Below, piece by piece: positions 9,308 through 18,910 of a DNA stretch of 64,000 bases (position 1 is the first letter of the stretch; every line of letters starts with the position of its first letter). Location: positions 144,057-208,056 of the forward strand of contig NJAL01000006.1 of the NCBI GenBank assembly GCA_002591725.1, written 5' to 3'. The position numbers were made by a program, and so were the translations under genes. The notes beneath the pieces were generated by a model. That model was not told the DNA's origin. It ran no database searches and was given only the letters and a program-made list of their open reading frames with translations. This DNA comes from Candidatus Didemnitutus mandela (lineage in GTDB: Bacteria; Verrucomicrobiota; Verrucomicrobiia; Opitutales; Opitutaceae).

Positions 9308-11770
9308 ATGAAAATTTCCCTTAACTGGCTCAATCAATATCTTGCCCTCGGTGGCATCCCGAACGATGAGATCCAGCGCGCCATCACGTTCCTCGGTTTC
9401 GAAACCAGGGATGTTATCAGCACGAAGCTCGTACCGCTGACCAATATCGTCGTCGGTGAAATCAAGACTCGCAACAAGCACCCAAACACCGACAAACTAT
9501 CCGTCTGCACTGTCGACTTCGGCCTCGCCCAAGGCGGTGTTCGCACCATCGTCTGCGGCGCGCCGAATTGCAACCCTGGCAGCCATATCCCTGTCGCACT
9601 TCCTGGCGCGGTGCTACCCGGCAATTTCAAGATCAAGCAGTGCAATATCCGTGGCCAGCGATCCCATGGGATGATGTGCACCAGCGATGAACTCGGCCTC
9701 GGCAACGGCAACGCCGGCCTCCTCCTACTAGATCCATCCACACCCATCGGCCAGCCGATCAGCGAAGTTCTGCCCGGCGGTGACACGGTCTTCGATATTG
9801 AAATCACGCCAAACCGTCCCGATGCGCTCAGCCACATCGGCATCGCGCGCGAGCTTGCCGCTTGGTTTAAAAAAGACCTGCAGTTTCCTGAAATTAAATT
9901 CCGGGGCGAACTTCACGGCAGCCGGCCCGACCTCCTTTCCGAAGTTCGGGTCGAAGTTCCCGAAGACTGCCCGCGGTATGTCGGCATCGTAGTCGCTGGC
10001 GTTCGCGTCGGCCCGAGCCCCGCTTGGATGCAAGACCGCCTGAAAGCCGTCGGTTTGCGCCCTATCAACAACCTTGTCGACGCCGGCAACTACGTCATGC
10101 TCGAGCTCGGCCAGCCCTTGCATGTTTTCGACACCAAAAAAATCAGTGGACACAAGATCCTCGTGCGACACGCCGGGGACAGGGAAAAAATCACCACGCT
10201 GGATGGCAAGCAGCACACCCTAAACAGCACCATGCTTGTAATCGCCGATGAGTCTAAGCCACTCGTCATCGCCGGGATCACGGGCAGCATAAATGCCGAG
10301 GTCGACGCCACTACGACCGATATCGTTGTGGAAGCCGCTTATTTCCGCCCGCAATCGATCCGCTCGACCAGCAAGGAACTCAGCCTCGGCTCGGATGCCT
10401 CTTATCGTTTCGAGCGCGGTATCGATCCGCATAGCACGCTTGAAGCCGCCCAGCGTGCCATTGATCTGTTGCTCGCAGCAGCCGGCGGAACCGTCGTTGG
10501 CCCGTTGTTCAAAGTAGGCAACGGTGGTCTGCGGTCGCGCGAGGTCAAAATCGCTCCAAACTATATCCGCGCGCGAATCGGCTTCGATATCCCCGACATC
10601 GACATGCGTCATGCGCTGGAAGGGCTCAACCTTACCATTGGCAACGAAACGACTCTCTCAGATGGCTCGCCCGAATGGACCGTCGATATTCCCAGCTATC
10701 GAACCGACCTTAGTCGCCCGATCGACCTCGTCGAGGAAGTACTGCGTATCTATGGTACCGAACGTGTCCCCTCCGCTCTCGAAGTTGGATCCGCACTCGC
10801 CAACGGCGACGACTCGCCAATCGTGCTCTTCAACCGCAGAATCACTGACTACCTCGTCGGCCAACACTTTCACGAGTGCATCAGCTACACGCTACGTTCG
10901 AAAATGGAGTTAAAAACCTGGGTCTCCGACACGGCCGCCCAGAGACTCGCTCTAGCGAACCCATTCGTTGACGACCAATCGCATCTGCGCCCAACCCTCG
11001 TTCTGGGCTTGGTGGAGTCGCTCAAGCTCAACAAAGCCCGCGGTAATTCCGTCGTCCGCCTTTGCGAAACCGGCCGCGTATTTATCGAACGCAACGGAGT
11101 TGTGCAGGAAGCTGTGTCTGTCGGTTTCGTGATTTGCGACAATTCTAAGAGTCGATCTTGGCTCGCCCGTCCGGCCACTGATTTCTATGGCATCAAGCGC
11201 CACATGGAAATTCTTGCCCACGCTGCTGGCGTCGAACTCGCCCGCGAAGCGATAGTGACCGTTCCGAGTAACGCCTCCCGGGGCTGGCAGCCTGGCCAGT
11301 CCGCCACAACAGGCGACCTTGCAAGCCATAGCTGGACCGCCTGCTTCGGCTTATTGAACCTCGCCACAATGAGCGCAATGGGTGTCCAAAGCAAAGTCTG
11401 GGGCGGGTCCTTTACAATCCTGCCGGAAAGGCTCACCATCGCCTTTCCCCGAAAACGCTATCAGAATTTCAGTCTCTACCCGGCAGCTTTGCGCGATCTC
11501 GCTCTTGTGATCGATGTCGACCGCCCTGCCGAAAGCCTCCGTGCAGAGCTCGATAAAATCGCTCGTGCCGCCGCAGGCGATTTTGCCACCGAGGCAGTTG
11601 AGATTTTCGACGTTTATCAGGGCGACGGTTTGCCCGCGGGGAAAAAGAGCGTAGCTTTCGCCTTGATTTTCCGCTCAGCCACACGGACACTGACGACCGA
11701 AGAAGTTAACGTCACTTTCACCAAGATCAAACAGACCATTACGGCTGGCGGACACGTCAGTGTCCGATAG
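9308..11770 (+). CDS. pheT: phenylalanine--tRNA ligase, beta subunit
   Basis: PheT binds tRNA-Phe and holds the editing site of the enzyme. The 820-residue protein has all the expected parts: N-terminal MKISLNWLNQYL, an EMAP/Trbp111-like tRNA-binding domain (about residues 40-150, KHPNTDKLSVCTVD and HGMMCTSDELGL), the B3/B4 editing domain (about 210-400, with ITPNRPDALSHIG just before it and LGSDASYRFERGIDP), B5 (about 400-480), the catalytic-like core and a C-terminal ferredoxin-fold anticodon-binding domain (about 725-820, FSLYPAALRDLALVID). Length is normal. It forms an operon with pheS. Beyond its stop the DNA is decayed for more than 5 kb. Confidence 0.96.
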   Translation: MKISLNWLNQYLALGGIPNDEIQRAITFLGFETRDVISTKLVPLTNIVVGEIKTRNKHPNTDKLSVCTVDFGLAQGGVRTIVCGAPNCNPGSHIPVALPGAVLPGNFKIKQCNIRGQRSHGMMCTSDELGLGNGNAGLLLLDPSTPIGQPISEVLPGGDTVFDIEITPNRPDALSHIGIARELAAWFKKDLQFPEIKFRGELHGSRPDLLSEVRVEVPEDCPRYVGIVVAGVRVGPSPAWMQDRLKAVGLRPINNLVDAGNYVMLELGQPLHVFDTKKISGHKILVRHAGDREKITTLDGKQHTLNSTMLVIADESKPLVIAGITGSINAEVDATTTDIVVEAAYFRPQSIRSTSKELSLGSDASYRFERGIDPHSTLEAAQRAIDLLLAAAGGTVVGPLFKVGNGGLRSREVKIAPNYIRARIGFDIPDIDMRHALEGLNLTIGNETTLSDGSPEWTVDIPSYRTDLSRPIDLVEEVLRIYGTERVPSALEVGSALANGDDSPIVLFNRRITDYLVGQHFHECISYTLRSKMELKTWVSDTAAQRLALANPFVDDQSHLRPTLVLGLVESLKLNKARGNSVVRLCETGRVFIERNGVVQEAVSVGFVICDNSKSRSWLARPATDFYGIKRHMEILAHAAGVELAREAIVTVPSNASRGWQPGQSATTGDLASHSWTACFGLLNLATMSAMGVQSKVWGGSFTILPERLTIAFPRKRYQNFSLYPAALRDLALVIDVDRPAESLRAELDKIARAAAGDFATEAVEIFDVYQGDGLPAGKKSVAFALIFRSATRTLTTEEVNVTFTKIKQTITAGGHVSVR

Positions 11771-13276
11771 AGCTGTCGCCTCTTAGCTAGTTTTCCTCCA
11801 CCAGTATTTGATCGTCGGCAGAGAAACCACACTCTACGGACGAACCGCTGAAACAAGACCATTTAGACGGCCTTCGACTTTCAGATACTTCACCTTTCAC
11901 CTCTCTCAACGATTTTAGGTCGATCACCGCGTCGTAGTTTTCTAGGGTCCAAAAGATGGAAGACACCTGTTTCACGAGGATCATGAGCATAGATGCACCA
12001 TGTCGGGTTATCAAACGTTTGATCCCCTTACGCGTCTTCACGTCGCAAACAAGTAGCCCGCCTAGTGCGGGCACTCTCACCGATCAACACAGTGCACTAT
12101 CGCGACGTAACCTTCATTCAGATGAGCTCCAGGCACTTAAAGATCGGTGACGACGGCCAGCCGATTCTTCCCTAAATCGATTACCCAAAGCACACCTTGG
12201 GGCGATTTACCGCCATGTAGACACTGCATCTTCATAACAGATAATCTCCGTAATGCGATGCCGCCGTTGCAATTTTCATAGGCTGCGTGGTTCAGCTCCA
12301 AAAAATTGCTCCTTTTCCCCATCGGTGCTGATTTTCTGAAAATCCTCGGAATAATGGCACATTCAACTGGGCAAAATCACGCCTCCTTTTCGAAACAAAC
12401 AGCGACTCCTCCTCCAAACAACAGAAGAGGGCAGCCTATCGACAGTCGCCCCCCCAACCTCCTCGGTTTTTTCGCGCCTATAGGCCGCGGCGGAACTCCA
12501 CAGCCCTCTCATAAAAATGTAACTGATTTTTATTCCAGTCGGGAAAACCGCCTCGCCTTTCTGTTTGTGCTAACCATCCTGTTGCCAATTCTTACTCCCA
12601 GCTGGCCGGGGAAAACTAGGTAATCTCTTTTCGGTCAAAACGGGGATCTCCATTCTATGTCGATCTTTGGTAGCTATTCCCGCAAACATCGCTGCCGTCA
12701 TCGCCAACGCTAAAATATATTTGTCCGCCCACGGATCGGCTCCTGGAGAAAAGACCGCGATCGTCTTGGAGTTGACGAAGCCCCCTGCTCTCAAATATTC
12801 TCAATATCTACAAACTCAACTACAATCACCAGCCATCTGCATAGGATTATTGGGGATCACTGGATCTCCGAAGGGAATGTTCCTGTCATCGCACCTATTG
12901 TCGATCTTTTTTGCTTTGCACGCCGGCTGGACTTAGTTGTGTTGGCTAGCGGTGGGTGTCGCAAACGAGCTCGCGCCGGCACCAAGAAGAACCTGCGTGC
13001 AGTTGGTATCTCCGAATTTCCCCGGTCTCACTCTCAAACAAAAAACCTCCACAGAGATAACGAGGTTTTCAATAATCGCCCACCAGAAGAAAATCGCCAA
13101 CGATGGCTACCACATATTCGTTAACATCGGTGACAAAGAGAGCAATCTTGCTAAACGGCTATTGTCGAAAAAAACGTTCTATCTTCTCAATCCCTTCTAA
13201 CCTGACCCAGCGACCCATCGCATGTGCCTGCCACCGCTATCAGTAGAAAACGCTCTCCAAACACACCCGCTTCCAT
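11771..13276. other. decayed tract, nothing identified
   Basis: No intact gene. Several 60-105 residue readings exist on both strands but none resembles a known family and their composition changes at each frame. One minus-strand set (12322 down to 11790) keeps a plausible protein-like texture and may be the rest of a single lost gene. Confidence 0.3.
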
Positions 13277-14130
13277 TTGGGCACACCTTTCCCAATGCTG
13301 TTATTACTCCGATTTTTCTTCGGTGTGAATCGTACTTCTCTTGTAGCCTTTAATTTCTGCATACTGCTTTACACCCTAACGATTTTCACGGGAGCGTTTC
13401 TGCTCTTCCAGGTCCAGCCCATCGCCGAAAAATTTATCCTTCCCTGGGTTGGAGGCAGCCCCGGCATCTAAACGATCTGCCTGCTCTTTCTCCAGCGTGG
13501 GTTTTCTCAGCGGCTACACCTAAGCGCATTTTCTTTCGACACTCGCCTTCGCCCGTGCACGCAAGTGCACGGGTACCAGCCTTGTTTCCCCCTCATAATT
13601 GCCGATCGTTCTCTCGAGTCGGTGTGAACCGCTGACGAGAAACGAACCCATATTGCACAAACTTGTGCTCCTCAAGGGAAAACTCGATTTTTCATATTTT
13701 ATCCTGGCAGCCACCGGTCCATTGCAGCAACACTTGTTTACGCTCACGCGTCACGGCTCCTTTCCATATCGGGTCTATGCGCTTTCCAGTGTCGGGCCGG
13801 CTGTTCGCACTCTGGCTGACGCTGTCCGCAACGCCTCCTTCATCCTGTTTGTTACAATGAGAATAAACTCTACTTTAGCGCCACGGTCATCGGATTTCTC
13901 TAGGTACTACCACTGAGCCTTTATTCTCACCAGCTTCATTCTCTGTTTCGATCACCCACTTTTCCCGCTATCTTCGCGGTCAGTTGTAAAGCCTAAATAA
14001 AAATTCCGGTCTGTGCCATGACTTTTTGACTGCATGCATGGTCTGTAACGGTAAATTCTATTTACCTCAGTTCACACCCGAGCACCTTACTCAGTTCTAT
14101 CTCTATTGTTCGTCGATGGTTTTGCATTAA
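13277..14130 (+). pseudogene. spermidine-synthase-like membrane protein remnant
   Basis: Large membrane proteins fused or related to spermidine synthase begin with a helix ending in FLLFxVQPxxxKxILPWxGG. The reading here gives GAFLLFQVQPIAEKFILPWV followed by GGSPGI and a stop; the next frame continues TICLLFLQ as expected. Later frames give SYFILAATGPLQQHLFTLTR, then FPYRVYALSSVGP (family: PYRLYALSNxGSLLAL), and near 14040 CNGKFYLPQFTPEHLTQFYL (family: CHGELxxxRPxPxHLTxFYL). So the order of family landmarks is preserved over about 850 bases but broken by stops and frameshifts; the C-terminal half is not seen. The protein was probably an inner-membrane enzyme of unknown substrate. Confidence 0.65.
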
Positions 14131-14467
14131 AAACCACCAAAGACCATGCGCGGTAACCTGTATATCGTACGCAAAGACAAAGCCGTCGCCAAGGTCGCAA
14201 GTTGCGTTGTCCATCGCTGGTCTCTTCCACGATAAACGCACTGCCGTCGTGGCAAGGGGAATCGAGCGCTTAAAAAAAAGCATAGATCGACTCCAGCTGC
14301 ATGTTGCCTTACATGGGCTTCAATCTGATTCTTATCTCGGTCATTCCAGAAGTTAGAAGTTCGCATCACGAATCGAATAAGGGACTCGTCCCTGTGCCTA
14401 GCATACAAATCCTACCGATATTTGAGCCATTAGTCAGCCGCCGTTTTCCCAGTTTTCCAAGCGAAAA
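14131..14467. other. decayed DNA, nothing identified
   Basis: No reading frame with a recognisable family match. It may hold the last scraps of the preceding membrane protein. Confidence 0.3.
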
Positions 14468-15500
14468 ATGTCCGATTCCTTGCCAGTATTAGCTTTTGAT
14501 TATGTAGCTCGCCGCGAACAAGTTGCGCGCGCCTTTGACCTGCAGCCGAATGAACTGTTGTTCGTCAGTGCCAGTTCGCCGATCCCGAAGTCCGAAATCA
14601 ATAACATGTTTGCTTTCTTTCAGCACACATCAGGAATATTTTTATCCTACCGGGCTGCGCCTGCCGACACAGCGTTCACTACCGAAGTACATAAACGCTG
14701 CAAGCACGCTCAGCCGGTCCAAAGGAGCCTGCGGAAATCGCGTTGCTGCAGCGCCGCGGTAACAGCAGCTGGACACATAAAAAACCCAGCCAATGTGCCA
14801 CCCGGGAATAAGCAAACGCTGGCTCCAAATCGAACTCGAAGCCAAATATTTCTGTCACAGCGTCCAGATGACCGACTACTAGTGCGATCGTCAGCATCGG
14901 CGCGTAGGGTTGCCGTTTTTCGCAACACACCTTCGCCGGATCGCGTGGCCCGCGAAGGCGGTTTCATCCTGGTCGATTCGGGCGGACAACTCGGCCATTA
15001 TGTGAACAACGTCAGACATACCTACGGTGCCGGCTAGCTAGATGTGTTTTCGTCGCAACTTCATGGCAGGGTGTTGCAGGCCAAAACCTACGCATGCGAG
15101 CGCCTACGCCGCCGGCACAAAGTGGAAGGATCTCTGCTTCGCGACAGTCATCAACTTGATGACGAGTTCAGTATCAATAAACGTAATGAAGGGCAACCCC
15201 CGAGTCGCTGATCGCGTACGCGCACAATGCCAGCGGATTCGAGAGCCTAGCTGGTCGCTAGATTCACGTTCCGCGCTGCACATAGATTTGATTCTATGTC
15301 CAGGCCACGTTGTAATGACCGAGCCAGGTTTATATTTCATTCTGACAATCCTCAACGATCCGGCGATCACAGCGAGCGCTGTCGCGATGGCATGAGCTAG
15401 TCTCTGGTCGGAACAATATCTCCAAATCGGAGGCATGCGCATCGAAGATAATCTATTCGCCACTACAATCTCTAAAAAATTATAAGCTCGAAAGAGTCAA
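14468..15500 (+). pseudogene. M24 family Xaa-Pro peptidase remnant
   Basis: M24 peptidases remove N-terminal residues next to proline using two metal ions. A 189-residue open segment starts MSDSLPVLAFDYVARREQ and later contains GGFILVDSGGQLGHYVNN, where the family has the first metal ligand in LVDAGxxxxxYxxDITRT; the motif D that should follow is here N. Further downstream, across stops, the frames give VMTEPGLYFILTILNDPA (family: VTIEPGLYFIP) and GGMRIEDNL (family: GGVRIEDNV), which hold the last metal-binding region. The middle of the enzyme, with its catalytic His, is not readable in one frame. It is clearly inactive. Confidence 0.6.
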
Positions 15501-17003
15501 GTCCCGTACAAAACGTGTCCAATTTGCGCTAGGCCGCAACGTGTTCGCTTGCTGTCGAAGGGCGGAAACATGCTATGTTAGAGATAGGGTTAAACTGCGG
15601 GGCGTCTTTTCGTCAATTGAAGACGGTTACCGACCTCTCCCGGGAAGACGCAACCAGGCTGCACGGCCACAAGTTTCGCGCGCCAGATAATTATTTTTTG
15701 GTATGCTGCTGCTCGTCTCGTTGTTCCGTGCCCAACCTCCAAGAAGTCTACCCGATTCGGGAGGCAGGAGGAAATCCTCCAACGGACGACCCTGAAGGTT
15801 AGTTTCCCCTTGGACGGTTCGCCAGAGAGGTCCAAACACGTTTCCTATAACCTGAGCGGCGTCTATGCGGCCGCCAACGGACACACGGCCAAGAAAAAAA
15901 GATAAAAGTCTTCCATTTCGAAAAGACCGATGTATTAGCAATCTACGCCCCGGCTGAAAACCGCCTCAACTGGCCAGCCCAACAGTGAAAACAATCGGGA
16001 ATACCAGCTTGCAAGAGAGCAAGAGTTTCTACGGTCTGAGCTCCAGTTCGCTTGTCGCCAACAGCGCTGCAGTAAAAATCAACAGTGGCTCCATCCGCAC
16101 TACAGGCATCGACGCCAACAACGCCCTCGGGTTTCCAAAAGTTGTTTCCGCAACGATCGAGCAGATGCGAGTCGAGGCGCTCGCGGTCGGAGGCTATTGG
16201 GATTAATAGCCAGTGGCGGCACTGTAAGCTCATCAAAGATTTCACGATCGTCACCAACCCATGCCGCGGCCCTCACGGTCGATCGTGGCGGCGGCATCTT
16301 GCGCGCGCTATCAACGACAATTTCATGGCTTCCTGAAAAAACTCCCACGCCGTCTATTCGACCAGCAGCATCTCCATCAGTGGCGCAAAACTCATCGCCA
16401 CCGATTCCGAAAAAGCGGTGATCAAGGAAATTAATAAAATAACTATAACTTATTTTTAATTAATAATTTTTAATTTACCGGAGCGGTGATCTAAAAAAAG
16501 TTCCGGGCGCCGCGACCGGAACCGCCTTTTGCGCCAACAATCCCTCCGCGAAAATCACGACTGACCACGTGTGGATTGCTGTCATCTTCAATCAGCTGAT
16601 TGAAGCCGGACGTCGGGCGGGGGGAGGCGCGTGGTTAATGGGAGAGCGGGAGCGCGGTCGTGCTCCGCGTACGGCAGCAGACTTCAACCGGAGGTCTCCC
16701 CATAGATGGCCTCAGCACCATCACCGCCAGCCTCGCGAAGATAGTTCCGTTCCAACCGTTCCAAGATAGCCCCCTGCTAACTCGCCAAGGCCTTGCACGT
16801 TCCCCCTGGCTTTTGTTCTTGACACAAGCAGCGCTTGTGAAGTAGTGCTACCACAGCCAAGATGCTTGGCTACGCGAGAAAATCTGCGGTCTTTTCACCG
16901 GCAGCAGACTGCATCCGCCTCCTTCCGGTCGGGCTCTCCTCTGAAGTCGAAACGGGAAAAATTTCCAATCGACAAGCCGAGGTGACCTTTGACAAGTTTG
17001 GGT
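15501..17003. other. decayed tract, fragments not identified
   Basis: No intact gene. A plus-strand reading at 15985-16206 (SSSSLVANSAAVKINSGSIR) and one near 16340-16440 (YSTSSISISGAKLIATDSEK) have the repetitive Ser/Ala/Ile texture of a beta-helical or envelope protein, but I cannot name a family. A short A+T-only stretch lies at 16435-16480. Confidence 0.3.
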
Positions 17004-17240
17004 ATGGCTTCGTCCGAAAAGAAATCGTTTTCTCCTGCCATGTTCATCGTGGATTTGATTGTGTGCGCAGGGTTCTTCGTTTACGAATACAGCGTGCTGA
17101 AAATCCACGTGCAATCGGAAGACCCACACATGATCATGCTCTGGGCTGGACTAACCGCCGTCTGCATGACAGGTGTATTCTGGCTGGCCTTACAGATGTT
17201 CAAAGTAGTTTTCTGTTTACAGCACGCTTCGCACAAATAA
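17004..17240 (+). CDS. small two-helix membrane protein, function unknown
   Basis: I do not recognise this 78-residue product. It starts MASSEKKSFSPAMFIVDLI and shows two clear hydrophobic segments, roughly residues 11-31 (AMFIVDLIVCAGFFVYEYSV) and 45-66 (IMLWAGLTAVCMTGVFWLAL), joined by a short polar loop, so it should sit in the inner membrane. An upstream in-frame ATG at 16989 is possible but the residues between look like non-coding sequence. It is surrounded by decayed DNA, and the hydrophobic pattern is uninterrupted, which argues that it is a live gene. The alternative is a fragment of a larger dead membrane protein. Confidence 0.5.
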   Translation: MASSEKKSFSPAMFIVDLIVCAGFFVYEYSVLKIHVQSEDPHMIMLWAGLTAVCMTGVFWLALQMFKVVFCLQHASHK

Positions 17241-17778
17241 ACTGTCGGCACAGTAAACTTTTCCTCATTTTTAGCTGTCTTGTCCAAAAATTCAACACAC
17301 TTCCGCATTTCGATAGCTTCAGAGAACTATTTCGAAAGAATCGAGCACCTCGTCTCCAAAAGGGCTATGCCCGGGGAGTGGTCAACATTGCCGCGGAACT
17401 AAAAATTTCCAGGCCAGTACCACACCCACAGCTGCATGCAGAAGCTCGACGCCGAAGAGTTCGTAAAGAAAAAACCGAGGTATGATAACTCATCAACTTT
17501 CGGCTCGGAAGTCGCAAATCGTATCATCAACCGCCACGATCTGCGCACAGGGGTTTTTACGCACAATCGGCTGTTACCGACGAAAAAAGTCATTTACGAT
17601 GACGTCGAGAGCATGGAGCATCAACATCAGTATCGAGATGTTCAAGGCAATCGAATTGGCTCACACGTCATCTCGAAAAAAACCGCTCATCGTTGTCTGC
17701 ATCTTGGACAAGGGCAGGGGAAGCGGTCTTCCCTGCGCCCGTAAGTCCGCCTATCCAACGGACCAGGTCACCGGCCGA
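17241..17778. other. decayed plus-strand gene, not identified
   Basis: Two overlapping plus frames between about 17300 and 17760 look protein-like (ENYFERIEHLVSKRAMPGEW, then KLDAEEFVKKKPRYDNSS, then KKPLIVVCILDKGRGSG) and appear to be one gene broken by at least two frameshifts. I cannot assign a family. It runs convergent into tatC. Confidence 0.3.
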
Positions 17779-18582
17779 TTACACTTCGACAACTTCGTCG
17801 GCCCGACAGCGCTTGAGGCGCGAAGCCACGATAATCGACAACTCATAGAAGATCAGCAACGGCGCTGCGAACAGACATTGATTAAACGGATCCGGTGTCG
17901 GTGTGACTATGGCTGCGATGATAAAGATCACTACGATGGCGTGCCGGCGGTATTTGCGCAGTGTTTTCACTTCCACGATACCCATGTAAACCGCCAGCAC
18001 GACGAGCAGCGGAAACTCAAAAACCACCCCAAGGCCCAGCACGGCCCACATCAAAAGACTGTAGTACTTATCGGCAGTCCAAAGCGGTGTGTAGCCGAAC
18101 ATCTGGTTCAACTCAAGCGATATGCGAATACTGCTCGGCGCGAACAAGTAACAGCCAAATGAACAACCGCCGAGAAAAAGCGCGAACGCCAACAATCCCG
18201 TGGGCAGCGCCACGCTCAGCTCACGTTTAGTAAGCGCCGGCGCAATAAATTGGCCGATAAAAAAAAGCCAAAAAGGCAGCGACATCACGATGCCGCCGAT
18301 CAGACAGATATCAATCATCACCGAGAAAACGCTCATCGGACTCGAAGTGACTAGGTTTATCTGCATCTTCGGATAAGCAGCGTGCGCCTTTTCCAACGGC
18401 CAGTTCAGCAGCAGCGAAGCGTCATCCATACAATAGGCAACAATCGTAACCATCACCGCGAACACGATTGTACACTTTAGCAGCGTCCACCGAAGTTCCT
18501 CAAGGTGATCGAGAAATCCCATTCGCTTGCCGCCGCCGGAATATTCACTTCTCACTGATTCGCTAGTCTGGTATTTAACCAC
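17779..18582 (-). CDS. tatC: Sec-independent protein translocase subunit TatC
   Basis: TatC is the membrane receptor of the twin-arginine pathway, which exports folded proteins with an RR signal. The 267-residue protein has the family opening MGFLDHLEELRWTLLK at residues 21-36, six membrane helices, a VTSSPMSVFSVMIDICLIGG segment (family: P-x-E-x-F), and the FxLPLLVVLA-like helix FEFPLLVVLAVYMGIV with KYRRHAIVVIFIIAAIVTPT before the sixth helix, ending with a TPDPFNQ loop. The conserved Glu of the first loop is in HLEELR. In the periplasmic loop the expected P-x-E-x-F is SPMSVF, so Glu is replaced by Ser. A start at 18522 is also possible. No tatA or tatB is in the window; they may be elsewhere. 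Divergent from ppdK. Confidence 0.92.
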   Translation of the reverse strand: MVKYQTSESVRSEYSGGGKRMGFLDHLEELRWTLLKCTIVFAVMVTIVAYCMDDASLLLNWPLEKAHAAYPKMQINLVTSSPMSVFSVMIDICLIGGIVMSLPFWLFFIGQFIAPALTKRELSVALPTGLLAFALFLGGCSFGCYLFAPSSIRISLELNQMFGYTPLWTADKYYSLLMWAVLGLGVVFEFPLLVVLAVYMGIVEVKTLRKYRRHAIVVIFIIAAIVTPTPDPFNQCLFAAPLLIFYELSIIVASRLKRCRADEVVEV

Positions 18583-18910
18583 AAACTATCTACTAAAAAC
18601 GTTTTTGTGCGCAGCGGCAATGTTGTAGTTTAGAAAAGTAAAATAACTTAACCCAACAGTTATTCACATCCGTTCAACCATAAAAATCCACATACAAAGG
18701 CAGCCGCGATCACAACGAGATCGCTTTAAAAACTGGTCAGGGCTCGCTTCGAACGGGTCGTGACCAAGAGGTGGCCGACCTTGGAAATTAGAAGCCTCTC
18801 GCGTCGATGTTTTAGGAGATACGCCCACACCATTTCGCAACCTCCGCCGTTGACACCTCCGGATACGCTCGCTGCTATTAATCTTCCTTTTTGTTCATTT
18901 CCCATTTATT
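18583..18910. other. intergenic region between tatC and ppdK
   Basis: This 328-base gap separates divergently transcribed tatC and ppdK and should hold both promoters. A candidate ppdK promoter is listed separately. No small gene or RNA is evident. Confidence 0.5.
18850..18881 (+). promoter_or_regulatory. candidate ppdK promoter
   Basis: A perfect TTGACA lies at 18850-18855 and an extended -10-like TGCTATTAA ends at 18881. The spacing of 20 bases is longer than the usual 17, which lowers confidence. It is 30 bases ahead of the ppdK start. Confidence 0.3.
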
